Assembly: GCF_002843425.1 (NCBI RefSeq)
Contig: NZ_NKXO01000039.1
Coordinates: 1-33,672, forward strand
Length of the DNA: 33,672 nt
Origin: Raineya orbicola
Lineage (GTDB): Bacteria > Bacteroidota > Bacteroidia > Cytophagales > Thermonemataceae
Direction: 5' to 3'
The notes under the pieces are model-generated. The model saw only the letters and a list, made by a program, of their open reading frames with translations, was not told the DNA's origin and did no database searches. The position numbers were made by a program, and so were the translations under genes. Shown piece by piece: positions 15,136-24,100 of this stretch (positions within the stretch are counted from its first letter, which is position 1; the number at the start of each line of letters is the position of its first letter).

Positions 15136-16914
15136 GTGAAATACATTCAGATTTTGAACAGCAGTTGGGTTGGGTGTAAAACTTGTTTGCTTGCTTTTCT
15201 TTTGAAAGGAAAACAAGCCTTTCGCGTTTTTTTGTTTTTTTTCCTTTTTTCTGATGTCATATTTGCCCAAAAAAGCCTAAAACTGCATTTTCAGCCTTTA
15301 AGGGCTTATTCTTATCAAGATAAATTCCCTGATTCGGTTTCAAGAGAAAGATATTTGCAAAACTTTTTGCAGGAAATCAGGCGAAAGGGTTTTTGGTATG
15401 CTTATATCGTAGAAAAAAAATATCAGAAAGAAACTTTGCTTGTGCAAATACAATTAGGAGAACTTGTACTATGGAAAGAACTACGTCAGGGGAATGTAGA
15501 AAAGAATTTTTTAGAAAAAATCAAGCTCGCAAATTTCAAAAAACAGCCTTTTGATTATGAGGATTTTCGTAAAATAACTGAAAAAATTCTCTCAAATGCA
15601 GAAAACAGGGGGTATCCTTTCGCTCAGGTGCAGTTAGATAGTCTGCAAATAGAAAACAATCAGGTATCGGCAAGTTTGCTTATGCAAAAGGGTTTTTTCG
15701 TAACTTGGGATACCATAAGCCTGAAAGGAAATTTGAAAATCAGACGTAAATTTTTAGAAAAATACCTTCAAATCCGAAAAGATGAACCATACAGCCAGCA
15801 AAAACTTCAAAAAGCAGAAAAACTGCTCAAAAATTTAGGCTTTGTAACTTTTCATAAATCTACCGAAGTTGTTTTTGAAAATCAGCGGGCAAAACCTGTA
15901 TTCTATCTCAATCAGGGGCAGAGCAATGCCATAGACGGAGTGCTGGGCTTTATGCCGAATGAACTTGCCCCACAACAACTTTTACTGACAGGGCAAGCCC
16001 AGGTTCGCTTGCGAAACCTTTTTAACTCTGCTAAAAGTCTTGAATTAGAATTTCAGCAAACCAAGCCTCGTCATCAGTTGCTCAATATTTTTTACAAACA
16101 CCCTGTTCTATTTGGCTCGCGTTTGCAGGGAGAATTTGATTTCAAACTCTTGCGGGAAGATACTAATTTCGTGAATATTTATCGCAACATTCGTTTTGCC
16201 TATCTTTTGAATGAAAAATCTTTTTTGAAATTTTTTGGTGGTTGGCAAACCTCGCAAACTGGCTTTACGCCCAAACCTAATAATCCTTTACCCCTTACCC
16301 AAGAAACACGCTACAATTTCTATGGCATAGGTTACGAATGGAACAGCACCGATAATCTTTTCTTGCCCAAAAATGGGTTACATTTTTTGGTGCAGGTGCA
16401 AACAGGTAACAAAAAAATTACTCCCATTCCTTTTTTGCCTGCAAGCCTTTATCAAGATATTGAACTAAACTCTTTACAAACAGCTTTGGAGGGGCAGTTT
16501 CATTATTACAGAATGTTTAATCGTAAAAATGGTATCTACGGACGTTTGGGAGGAGCAAAATTATTCAATCCGAATTTGGTACAAAACGAATTGTATCGTT
16601 TGGGGGGCTTGTTCAATTTACGGGGCTTTAATCAGAATTTTTTCTTTGCTTCGGCTTATGTACTTGGTACGTTGGAGTATCGTTTATTTTGGGAGGAGGA
16701 ATCCTATTTTTTCTTTTTTTACGACCAAGCCTTTTTACAAACGCAAGTTTTACGGAATTTTACACAAGAAACCCCTTTGGGCGTAGGCGGGGGTATTAGC
16801 TTTCGCACCAAAGGGGGAATTTTTAATCTGACGTATGCTTTGGGAAAATCTGAAACACAAAATTTTAGCATAGCTAAATCCAAAATTCACTTCGGATTTA
16901 CAAGCAGATTTTAG
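15136..16914 (+). CDS. BamA/TamA (Omp85)-like outer-membrane protein
   Basis: This is a 592-residue outer-membrane protein of the Omp85 or surface-antigen D15 type. A hydrophobic N-terminal stretch ending in FLFSDVIFAQ (about 29-46) is the signal peptide, probably cut before or at the Gln. Residues about 50-260 look like POTRA modules (alternating basic helices and strands, with LKGNLKIRRKFLEKYLQI as the clearest). Residues about 265-592 are a beta-barrel rich in aromatic strands, with GLFNLRGF near 500 corresponding to the conserved L6-type RGF motif, and the C-terminal residue is Phe, as expected of outer-membrane barrels. No ATG is usable near the N-terminus; the GTG at 15136-15138 directly follows the upstream stop and gives the signal peptide. 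It ends in a 4-nt overlap with the convergent lipoprotein gene. Whether it assembles proteins or exports a partner is not shown. Confidence 0.85.
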   Translation: MKYIQILNSSWVGCKTCLLAFLLKGKQAFRVFLFFFLFSDVIFAQKSLKLHFQPLRAYSYQDKFPDSVSRERYLQNFLQEIRRKGFWYAYIVEKKYQKETLLVQIQLGELVLWKELRQGNVEKNFLEKIKLANFKKQPFDYEDFRKITEKILSNAENRGYPFAQVQLDSLQIENNQVSASLLMQKGFFVTWDTISLKGNLKIRRKFLEKYLQIRKDEPYSQQKLQKAEKLLKNLGFVTFHKSTEVVFENQRAKPVFYLNQGQSNAIDGVLGFMPNELAPQQLLLTGQAQVRLRNLFNSAKSLELEFQQTKPRHQLLNIFYKHPVLFGSRLQGEFDFKLLREDTNFVNIYRNIRFAYLLNEKSFLKFFGGWQTSQTGFTPKPNNPLPLTQETRYNFYGIGYEWNSTDNLFLPKNGLHFLVQVQTGNKKITPIPFLPASLYQDIELNSLQTALEGQFHYYRMFNRKNGIYGRLGGAKLFNPNLVQNELYRLGGLFNLRGFNQNFFFASAYVLGTLEYRLFWEEESYFFFFYDQAFLQTQVLRNFTQETPLGVGGGISFRTKGGIFNLTYALGKSETQNFSIAKSKIHFGFTSRF

Positions 16915-17411
16915 AAGCGTTTCAGATTGGTAGAACGAAACTCTCCATCAGTGATTTGTAACTCTACCCCTGAATTATTTACTACTGTACCATAGAACTT
17001 TCCCGCATAAACTTTTTGTACAGTATCTATTTCAGTAATGGTGAATTTGCCATTTTTGAAAGAGTAAGTATCAAAGGTATTGCTATATTTGGGGTAATAA
17101 ATACCATAAGCTTTGTTGGGGCTATTGGTAGCTCCTGTAAGTAAAAGGTCGTATTCGCCTGCTTGTGTGGCATTAACATTGATATTGATGGTTTTTTCAT
17201 TTTGGTGCATATTGCTGGTGATATTACAAGTGAACATATTACCTACTATTTTACCATAGCTGGCATTCCAAGCAGAAGTTTCTACTAATACCCCATTGAC
17301 TTTGAAACGCACAAAATCATTCGGATTAGTAGAAACTTCGTTTTTATTTTTTTTACCGCAGGCAGTCAATAAACCTACTGAAAGGACAAGTGATAAAATT
17401 CTTTGAAACAT
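16911..17411 (-). CDS. Secreted lipoprotein, DUF6252-like
   Basis: This is a 166-residue lipoprotein precursor. The signal peptide ends in a lipobox LLTAC, so Cys18 is lipidated. The mature part opens with a charged GKKNKNE stretch and then beta-strand segments (FVRFKVNGVLVET, ITSNMHQNEKTININV, GEYDLLLTG, KFTITEIDTVQKVYAGKFYGTV) ending in a VELQITDGEF pattern, which resembles the DUF6252 family of small Bacteroidota lipoproteins. Function is unknown. A Lys rather than Asp at position +2 fits outer-membrane retention by general rules, but Bacteroidota sorting differs. Its last 4 bp overlap the Omp85-like gene on the other strand. No clear promoter is visible in the 60 bp upstream. Confidence 0.75.
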   Translation of the reverse strand: MFQRILSLVLSVGLLTACGKKNKNEVSTNPNDFVRFKVNGVLVETSAWNASYGKIVGNMFTCNITSNMHQNEKTININVNATQAGEYDLLLTGATNSPNKAYGIYYPKYSNTFDTYSFKNGKFTITEIDTVQKVYAGKFYGTVVNNSGVELQITDGEFRSTNLKRF

Positions 17412-17471
17412 AATTTTTAAGGATTTAAGGTTAAACTTACATAAAAATTACATCAAATTTTATGCCAAAAC

Positions 17472-17590
17472 AAAAAAAGCCTTTCCATAAGAAAGGCTTT
17501 TTCCCGTATGAAAAAGTGTTAAACAGGTGTTTGAATAACCAAGTATCTATTCTCAAACATAGATACTTCTTCCGCTGTAAAGGTAACCAA
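17472..17590 (-). ncRNA. Possible small RNA or structured 3' UTR
   Basis: Between the WD40 gene and the terminator at 17474-17502 lies about 170 bp with no coding potential. It contains a perfect 10-bp hairpin (AAGTATCTAT at 17541-17550 with ATAGATACTT at 17559-17568, 8-nt loop). Read on the minus strand this is hairpin, linker, terminator, the typical build of a small RNA of about 100 nt. TACCTTTA on the minus strand just upstream of the hairpin (around 17583-17590) is close to a TAnnTTTG box, but I find no matching -33. A structured 3' UTR of the WD40 mRNA is equally possible. Confidence 0.3.
17474..17502 (-). terminator. Intrinsic terminator, minus strand (usable on both strands)
   Basis: Perfect 12-bp arms (17474-17485 and 17491-17502, core AGCCTTTC/GAAAGGCT) enclose a 5-nt loop. 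On the minus strand a T7 run follows, a classical intrinsic terminator for transcripts coming from the WD40 gene or from a small RNA in between. The plus strand has a shorter T5 run. Confidence 0.85.
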
Positions 17591-17674
17591 AAAATTATCA
17601 AAAAAGTTAAAAAAAATCTTGAATTTATCCTGAAAAATCTAATTGCTCAAAATGGGCAAACTTTTTGATAAAGT

Positions 17675-18592
17675 TTAATTTACATCATCAATTTGCCAAA
17701 TGTTAATGGTTCTATCATCGCTTCCACTCAATAGCCATTGTGTAGAGGTATGCCACAAAAGTTTATTGATAGAAGTGCCGTGTCCTGCGTAGCGTGCTTT
17801 GTCAATTACTTTCAGAAGCTGAAAGTTTTGGCTATCCCAAATTTTGATAGATTTATCCATACTACCTGTGGCAAAATATTTTCCACAGGGGCTGTTTGCT
17901 ATGTGGTTGATAGCAAACAAATGAGCAGGAATATCTTTCACAAGCTCATAATTTTCAGTAATACTCCAAACTTTCAGATGAGCATCACGGCTACCACTGA
18001 TAAGAAACTTTCCGCAGGAACTATAAGTTAAAGCAAATACTGAGTTTTTATGAGCTTGCCATTCGTGCAGTAATTTTTTGAGTTTTATGTCAAAAATTCT
18101 TATGTGGTAGTCGCTATAACCTACGGCTAAATGTTGATTTTCAGAGTGAATAGCTATGCTTCTTGCCGAAAGCATACTATTAAGAAAAGTGTGCTGAATA
18201 CGCCAGTTTGCCAAATCAATGATTTGCACAGAGCCATCGGCATTGGCAGTGAAAAGATAATTTTGGTAGTTTTTGAGGTCAAAAATGGCATTAGAGGTGG
18301 TTTTGAGCGTTTTTTTTTCTTGCATTTTATCCAAATCAATCCAATGCAAACCTTCCATATTTTGCCCTATAATAAGGGCTTCAAATTGAGGTAAAGCACA
18401 CAAAGCATAAACAGAATGGGGGACTTGTGCGACTAATTTGCCAATTTCAGGTTTTTGTAAATCCCAAATGGCAATCAGCCCATCTCCTCCTGCTGAAAAA
18501 AAATGATGATTTGTGATGCCATTTTCCAAACTATACACACAATCGCGATGCCCTGTGAGGGTGTTGATTTTTTGAGCATTGAGCCTTTGCAT
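17675..18592 (-). CDS. WD40 repeat protein, single beta-propeller
   Basis: This is a 305-residue protein made almost wholly of WD40 repeats, about seven, enough for one closed beta-propeller. Clear blades include TLTGHRDCVYSL...IAIWDLQ near the N-terminus, QAHKNSVFALTYSSCGKFL...LKVWSI in the middle, and GHGTSINKLLWH...TINIWQI at the end. There is no signal peptide or membrane segment, so it is a cytosolic scaffold for protein contacts. The partner is unknown. It lies 87 bp downstream of the 164-residue gene on the same strand but is separated from it by a terminator hairpin. Family call is sure; role is not. Confidence 0.9.
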   Translation of the reverse strand: MQRLNAQKINTLTGHRDCVYSLENGITNHHFFSAGGDGLIAIWDLQKPEIGKLVAQVPHSVYALCALPQFEALIIGQNMEGLHWIDLDKMQEKKTLKTTSNAIFDLKNYQNYLFTANADGSVQIIDLANWRIQHTFLNSMLSARSIAIHSENQHLAVGYSDYHIRIFDIKLKKLLHEWQAHKNSVFALTYSSCGKFLISGSRDAHLKVWSITENYELVKDIPAHLFAINHIANSPCGKYFATGSMDKSIKIWDSQNFQLLKVIDKARYAGHGTSINKLLWHTSTQWLLSGSDDRTINIWQIDDVN

Positions 18593-18623
18593 TGAAAAGA
18601 ATTTTTGTCAGAAAACAATAAAA

Positions 18624-18659
18624 AAACCTCATAGGTTTTTGGTAAAACCTACAAGGTTT
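18624..18659 (-). terminator. Intrinsic terminator, minus strand
   Basis: Two 16-nt arms (18624-18639 and 18644-18659) pair with two mismatches around a 4-nt loop. On the minus strand a T-run follows (complement of A7 at 18620-18626). It lies 20 bp after the stop of the gene at 18680-19174. The arms have the same style, with ACCT at the base, as other hairpins in this window. Confidence 0.8.
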
Positions 18660-18679
18660 GAAAAGTTTGATTATTGTGT

Positions 18680-19174
18680 TTAGGAGGCATCAGCCTCGTT
18701 ATCTTCGGTATCGGTTTCGCCTGTAATTCCTTGTTTCCATTTACGGTAGCGAGCGGATATTTTACGAGCAATTTTTTCGTAATTTTTCCAATTATCTTCT
18801 ACGTGATAAATGGAAGGCAAGTCGGAGGCAAGAGTTCTTTCGTAATCTTTTTTGTATTTACCACTTTGGTAATAATACTGACAGAATTCATTCCCTTCTT
18901 CATTAAAAAGTTCTGAACCTAGGTAGCCGTCCCATACCGCACTTAGGATAGAGCAACTGATTTGCCTACGGCGAAAACGCAAAATTTGCAGAGCCGCTTC
19001 TTCCTCAAAAAAATCGCTGTACAAATCGTTTTCACAAATCCAGCCTAAAAACATTCCTATATGTACATATGCCTGCTCAATGGGCAAAACACTCGGAAAG
19101 TTTCCCAAAAAATGATGTTTGGCTCTATCATAAATGAAATTCTTATGCTTATTGGATTGAGATAAGACCGCCAT
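18680..19174 (-). CDS. Conserved cytosolic protein, DUF7832-like
   Basis: This is a 164-residue soluble protein. The pattern DRAKHHFLGNFPSVLPIEQAY followed by VHIGMFLGWICENDLYSDFF (residues 16-55), then AVWDGYLGSELFNEEGNEFCQYYY and LPSIYHVEDNW, resembles the family I know as DUF7832, small proteins of unknown function, some near toxin or immunity genes. The last 15 residues are acidic and probably disordered. No toxin-like gene lies next to it here; it is a single-gene unit bounded by a terminator and by an AT-rich gap. TAAATTTG and TTTG boxes upstream form a plausible promoter. The domain number is from memory and should be treated as tentative. Confidence 0.6.
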   Translation of the reverse strand: MAVLSQSNKHKNFIYDRAKHHFLGNFPSVLPIEQAYVHIGMFLGWICENDLYSDFFEEEAALQILRFRRRQISCSILSAVWDGYLGSELFNEEGNEFCQYYYQSGKYKKDYERTLASDLPSIYHVEDNWKNYEKIARKISARYRKWKQGITGETDTEDNEADAS

Positions 19175-19195
19175 AAGTGTATCTTTTTAGCAATT

Positions 19196-19228
19196 CAAAT
19201 TTAATAATTTTTTTAGAAAAAAATCAAA
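19196..19228 (-). promoter_or_regulatory. Possible promoter of the 164-residue gene
   Basis: On the minus strand TTTG (complement of 19225-19228) and TAAATTTG (complement of 19196-19203) are 21 nt apart, one more than the usual spacing. The box lies 21 nt before the start codon. AT-rich context makes chance matches likely. Confidence 0.45.
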
Positions 19229-19310
19229 TTTTTCTAATTTTTTTCGCAAAAAAGAAAAATGGAGTGTAAATTCCTCTGTTTTTAGGGCTGATTTTTGATG
19301 TTTATGAAAA

Positions 19311-19359
19311 TTTTTGCAAATTTTTTTTGCAAAAATAAATTGTTTAGAATTATTCTAAA
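19311..19359. other. Two AT-rich palindromes 3' of the sugar mutase gene
   Basis: TTTTTGCAAA (19311-19320) pairs perfectly with TTTGCAAAAA (19326-19335), and TTTAGAAT (19343-19350) pairs perfectly with ATTCTAAA (19352-19359). Both lie just past the stop of the minus-strand sugar mutase (19363) and may act as its weak terminator. The 188-bp gap they sit in holds no gene. Confidence 0.5.
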
Positions 19360-19362
19360 TAG

Positions 19363-21063
19363 CTAAATTCCCAAATCTTGCCTGATAGCTTTTATCTTTT
19401 CTTGTAAAACTTGCTGAATTTTCTCGGTATTTTCTTGGAAATCTGTTTTGAGATTGAAATAAAACTTAATTTTAGGTTCAGTTCCCGAAGGACGAACAGA
19501 AATTTTAGTTCCATCGGCGGTGAAAAATTGAAGAACGTTTGATTTTTCATCAAAATTTAATGGCTTTTCTGTATGGTTTTGCCAATCTTTTTCGGTAAGG
19601 GCTTGATAATCTTTGACTTTTGCGACAGGCGAACCTGCTAAACTTTTCGGTGGATTCTGTCGGAAATTATTCATCATTGATTTGATTTCTTCCATTCCTG
19701 CAACGCCCTTTTTGGTAAGCGAAACCAAAGCGTCTTCGTACCAGCCAAATTCTTTGTAAATGTGCAAAAGCATAGCGTACAAACCGCCAAAATGTTCTTG
19801 GGCGTAGGCAGTCATTTCGGCAATGAAGGCACAAGCTGAAATTCCGTCTTTATCTCTTACAAAGTCCCCCACCAAGTAGCCGTAGCTTTCCTCGCAACCT
19901 GCAATGTAAGTAGCTTTGCTCTCGTTTTCACGCATTACAGAGGCAATGTATTTGAACCCTGTGTAAGTGTTGTAACATTGTACGCCAAATTTTTCGGCAA
20001 TCGCATCAATGAGTTCAGTAGTTACAATAGTTTTTACGATGTATTCTTTACCTTTGAGCTTTCCAAGTTTTTGCCACATTGTAAGCAGATAATACATCAG
20101 CAGTACGCCTGTTTGGTTGCCGTTGAGCAGTACGAAATTGCCTTGTAAATCTCTTACCGCAATTCCTACTCGGTCGGCATCGGGGTCGTTGGCAAGCACT
20201 AAATCAGCGTTGATTTCTTTGGCTTTTTGTAAAGCAAGTGTAAGAGCTTCCGCCTCTTCGGGATTAGGATAAATAACCGTTGGGAAATTACCATTGGGTT
20301 CGGCTTGCTCTTGAACAATATGAACATTCTGAAAGCCAAATCTTTGCAATACTTTGGGTACAAGCGTAATGCCTGTGCCGTGTAAGGCTGTATAAACAAT
20401 GCTTAAATTCGTGTATTTTTCGTTCAATTCAGGGTTTAAGGAGAGTTTAGCTACTTCTTGCAGATAGATTTCGTCAAAAGTTTCATCAAGATATGAAATT
20501 AAATTTTTTTGAGAGCTAAAATTTATATCTTGAATTTTTACCTTTTTAACTTCTGCAATAACGCCTTCATCGTGAGGTTTGACGAGTTGCGAGCCGTCAT
20601 TCCAGTAGGCTTTGTAGCCGTTGTATTCTTTGGGGTTATGCGAGGCAGTAAGCATTACACCACTTTGGCAACCCAAATGGCGAATAGCAAAAGAAAGTAG
20701 GGGAGTAGGGCGTAAGGATTGAAACATATACACTTGCACCCCATTTGCCGAGAAAACATCGGCGGTGATTTGTGCAAATTCTCGGCTTTGGTTGCGGCTA
20801 TCGTAAGAGATAGCAACTTTGATAGGTGTGGGAAAGGTTTTTTTCAGATAATTGGTTAATCCTTGTGTGGCAAGTCCTACGGTATATTTATTCATTCGGT
20901 TAGTGCCAATGCCCATAATTCCTCGTAAGCCACCTGTGCCAAATTCTAAATCTTGAAAAAAAGCCTCTTGCAACTCTTGAGGGGCTGTTTGCTGCATTTC
21001 AGTAATAGCTTGGCGAGTAGCTGTATCGGTATGACTGAGCCACTCTTGGATACGTTCTTGCAT
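19363..21063 (-). CDS. Phosphoglucomutase/phosphomannomutase (alpha-phosphohexomutase)
   Basis: This 566-residue cytosolic enzyme moves phosphate between C1 and C6 of hexoses, feeding glycolysis, storage glycan and cell-wall sugar synthesis. The phosphoserine loop is TASHNP (139-144, Ser141). The Mg-binding loop is DPDADR (293-298). The sugar-specificity loop GCEESYGY (389-396) is followed by a D-K-D-G segment. The phosphate-binding loop RPSGTEPKIKFYF is at 524-536. Length and motif spelling fit the PGM2/PgcA-like branch found in Firmicutes and Bacteroidota rather than short PMM/PGM. Main substrate (glucose or mannose phosphate) is not certain, so I give no symbol. It is divergent from the TPR-CHAT gene, with starts 128 bp apart. 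Confidence 0.93.
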   Translation of the reverse strand: MQERIQEWLSHTDTATRQAITEMQQTAPQELQEAFFQDLEFGTGGLRGIMGIGTNRMNKYTVGLATQGLTNYLKKTFPTPIKVAISYDSRNQSREFAQITADVFSANGVQVYMFQSLRPTPLLSFAIRHLGCQSGVMLTASHNPKEYNGYKAYWNDGSQLVKPHDEGVIAEVKKVKIQDINFSSQKNLISYLDETFDEIYLQEVAKLSLNPELNEKYTNLSIVYTALHGTGITLVPKVLQRFGFQNVHIVQEQAEPNGNFPTVIYPNPEEAEALTLALQKAKEINADLVLANDPDADRVGIAVRDLQGNFVLLNGNQTGVLLMYYLLTMWQKLGKLKGKEYIVKTIVTTELIDAIAEKFGVQCYNTYTGFKYIASVMRENESKATYIAGCEESYGYLVGDFVRDKDGISACAFIAEMTAYAQEHFGGLYAMLLHIYKEFGWYEDALVSLTKKGVAGMEEIKSMMNNFRQNPPKSLAGSPVAKVKDYQALTEKDWQNHTEKPLNFDEKSNVLQFFTADGTKISVRPSGTEPKIKFYFNLKTDFQENTEKIQQVLQEKIKAIRQDLGI

Positions 21064-21191
21064 AATTATTTACTCAATTTTGGTACAAAATTTGATTTAT
21101 CCTGCACAAAAATACAAAAATCATCTTTTTTTGAGAATTTAGCGAATTTTTTTGTAATTTTACCAAAACATACACTAATTGAAAATTGCCT

Positions 21192-24100
21192 ATGAAACAC
21201 TTATTTACGCTACTGCTATTTTGTTTGCTTTCAAATATTGGTTTTGCCCAAAAATGGCAAGAACTGAATGACCAAGGCAGACAGCTTCGTAAAGAGAAAA
21301 AGTACAATGAGGCGATAGCCGCCTTTGAGAAAGCACTTGCAAAATTGGACTCAAAGAGCAAAAATTATGCTATTGTGATGAACAATTTGGCTCTTACGTA
21401 TGATGATATGCAGAATTTTGCCAAAGCCGAAGAGTGTTACAAAAAAGCCGCAGACATCTATAAAGCAACCGTAGGAGAGAAAAATGAGAATTATATCACT
21501 ACCATTGAAAATTTGGGCTATTTATACCAACAACAAGGCAAATTTGCTTTGGCAGAAGAATATTATTCACAGGCTTTGGCTTTGAACAAAGAAGTTTTAG
21601 GCACAAAAGACCCTCGTTATGCAGAGGCTTTGGAAAGTCTTGCCAAACTCGCCGAAAAAGCAGGCAAACGCGAACGTGCCGAAGCTCTTTATATTGAGCA
21701 TCTTAAACTGCAAAAAGATAATTTAGGTGAAAAAGACCCCACCTACGCCTCGGCTATGGAAAATTTGGCAAAGTTTTACCAAAATGAGGGAAAATTCACG
21801 CTTGCCGAAGATTATTTCAAAGATGTTATTAAAATTCGCAAACGTAATAAACAAGAGCAAAGCCCTGAATACGCCAATACACTCAATAATTTAGCCATTC
21901 TCTACAAGGTTTCGGGGCGACCTGCTCTTGCTGAAACTACCTATGAGGAGGCTCTAACAATTTATAAAGCCACTTTGGGCGAAAAAAGTAACGCTTATGC
22001 TACCATTGTAAAAAACTTGGCTGATTTGTATTTTATGCAAGCCAAATATGCCAAAGCCGAAGAGTATTACAAAATCTCTCGAAATATTATCAGAGAAAAT
22101 GTGGGTGATAAGCACCCTGATTACGCCCTTGCCTTGAAAGATTTAGGCAAAATTTATTACATTCGTAGTGAATATGCTGAAGCAGAAAAGGTTTTCTCGC
22201 AAGCCATAGATATTCTGAAAGTGCGTGGTAAAAACAATCGTGAGTATGCCTCACTCATCAATGACTTGGCAAATATCTATCGTATGCAAGGGCTTTTAGA
22301 GAAGGCAGAACCTTTGCTTGCAGAATCTATTCAAATCAGTAAGGAAATTTATGGCAACAAACACCCTGACTATGCTCGTTCGCTTTACAATTTAGCCCTT
22401 TTGTATGCTCGTAAAGATGGGCAAAGCGAACGCGTTGAAAAAATGTATCAGGAAACTCTTGCCGCCTGCCGTGATAATCCTGCTGATGCACAACTTTACA
22501 GCTCAGTGCTGAATGCCCTTGCCAATATCTACAACAACCGAGGCGATTTTGAAAAAGCAGAGCCGCTTTATCAAGAAGGCTTAAAAATTGCAAGAAAAAA
22601 TTTAGGTAAAAAACACCCCGCCTATGCTCGCTCTTTGAACAATTTGGCGGTAATGTACCGACAAAAAGCTAAATTTGAAAAAGCCATAGAACTTTTTAAC
22701 GAAGTGGCTCAAATCAGAAAAGAAACTTTGGGCGAAAAACACTTAGAGTACGGCAGAACTTTGCGTAATATCGCCGAGTTGTATTACGTCCAAAAACAAT
22801 ACGACAAGGCTGAACCTTATTACACAGAAGCCAATCACATTTTTTTAGACCAAATTCGTAAAAACTTCGCTACGCTTTCTGAAAAAGAAAAGGAAGTGTT
22901 TTTCAAATATTTTCAGCAGTCATTTGTGATGTTTCATTCATTTATGCTCTTGCGTAAAGATGCCAATCCTGATTTGATAGAAGAAGCCTACAACAATCAG
23001 TTGGCAATCAAGGGGATTATGCTTTCGGAGCAAAATCGTTTGCGAAGCATTATTCTTAAAGGAAAAGACCAAGAACTCACAAAACTCTATCAAAAGTGGC
23101 AAGCAAAGAAAGACTCGCTTGCTCAGATTTATATGAAAAACAATGAAACGGATAGTGTGCGTATCAATACAGAACCTTTGGAAAAAGAAATTGAAGAAAT
23201 TGAAAAGCAACTTTCGCTCAAATCGGCACTTTTTGCCCAAACACAGCATAGAAATTTCACTACTTTCAAAGATGTACAAAACGCATTAGGGCTTGATGAA
23301 GTAGCGGTTGAAATTGTGCGTTTTCACAAGTTTGAATATCGTTTCACAGATAGCGTGTATTATGTGGCTTTTGTAGCTTCCAAAAATCATTCCAAACCGC
23401 AATTAGCTTTTCTGTGGCGTACTACCCCCAAAACAGAACAAGAGGAGCTTGCTTTTTACCGAAATTCTATACGCACTCGTAAAGAGGATTTGGCTTCTTA
23501 CAATTTATTTTGGAAGCCGATTGAACAAAAAATTAGGGAAATCAACCCGAATGCTAAAAAAGTATATTTGGCTTGCGATGGAGTGTATTATGCAATCAAT
23601 CCGAATACGCTTTTGAACCCTGAAACCAAAAAATATTTGATAGATGAGCGTCCTGTGCAGATTGTGATTAGTACAAGAGATGTCGCAAAACTAAAAAATA
23701 CTACACAGCATCTTGCTTTGAAAAATGCTTTGCTATTAGGTTACCCCGACTACGAAGCAGACGAAGCAGATGGCATTTCTGCCCCTGTGGATACATTGAA
23801 ATTAGCGGAATTAGATGATATTACTCGTTATCGTAGTACAATTGTGAGCTTGCCAGGTACTCGCAAAGAAGTTGATGCTATTGAAAAGCTCCTGAAAACC
23901 AAAAATATAGAGGTACAAAAGCTCATTGAAAAAAAGGCAAATGAGAAAAGTATAAAAGAGGCTCAAAGCCCAACGATTTTGCATATTGCTACTCACGGAT
24001 ATTTTTTAGAAGATGTGGAAGAGGATTTGAACGAAGCAAAAACTTCAGAAAGCAAAGCTAAAAATATGAACCCGCTTATTCGTTCGGGGCTTTTGCTGGC

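Noticed and set aside
17462-17668. 68-codon open frame on the plus strand after the lipoprotein gene
   Set aside because: It starts inside the terminator hairpin, is lysine-rich from A-runs, and matches no family.
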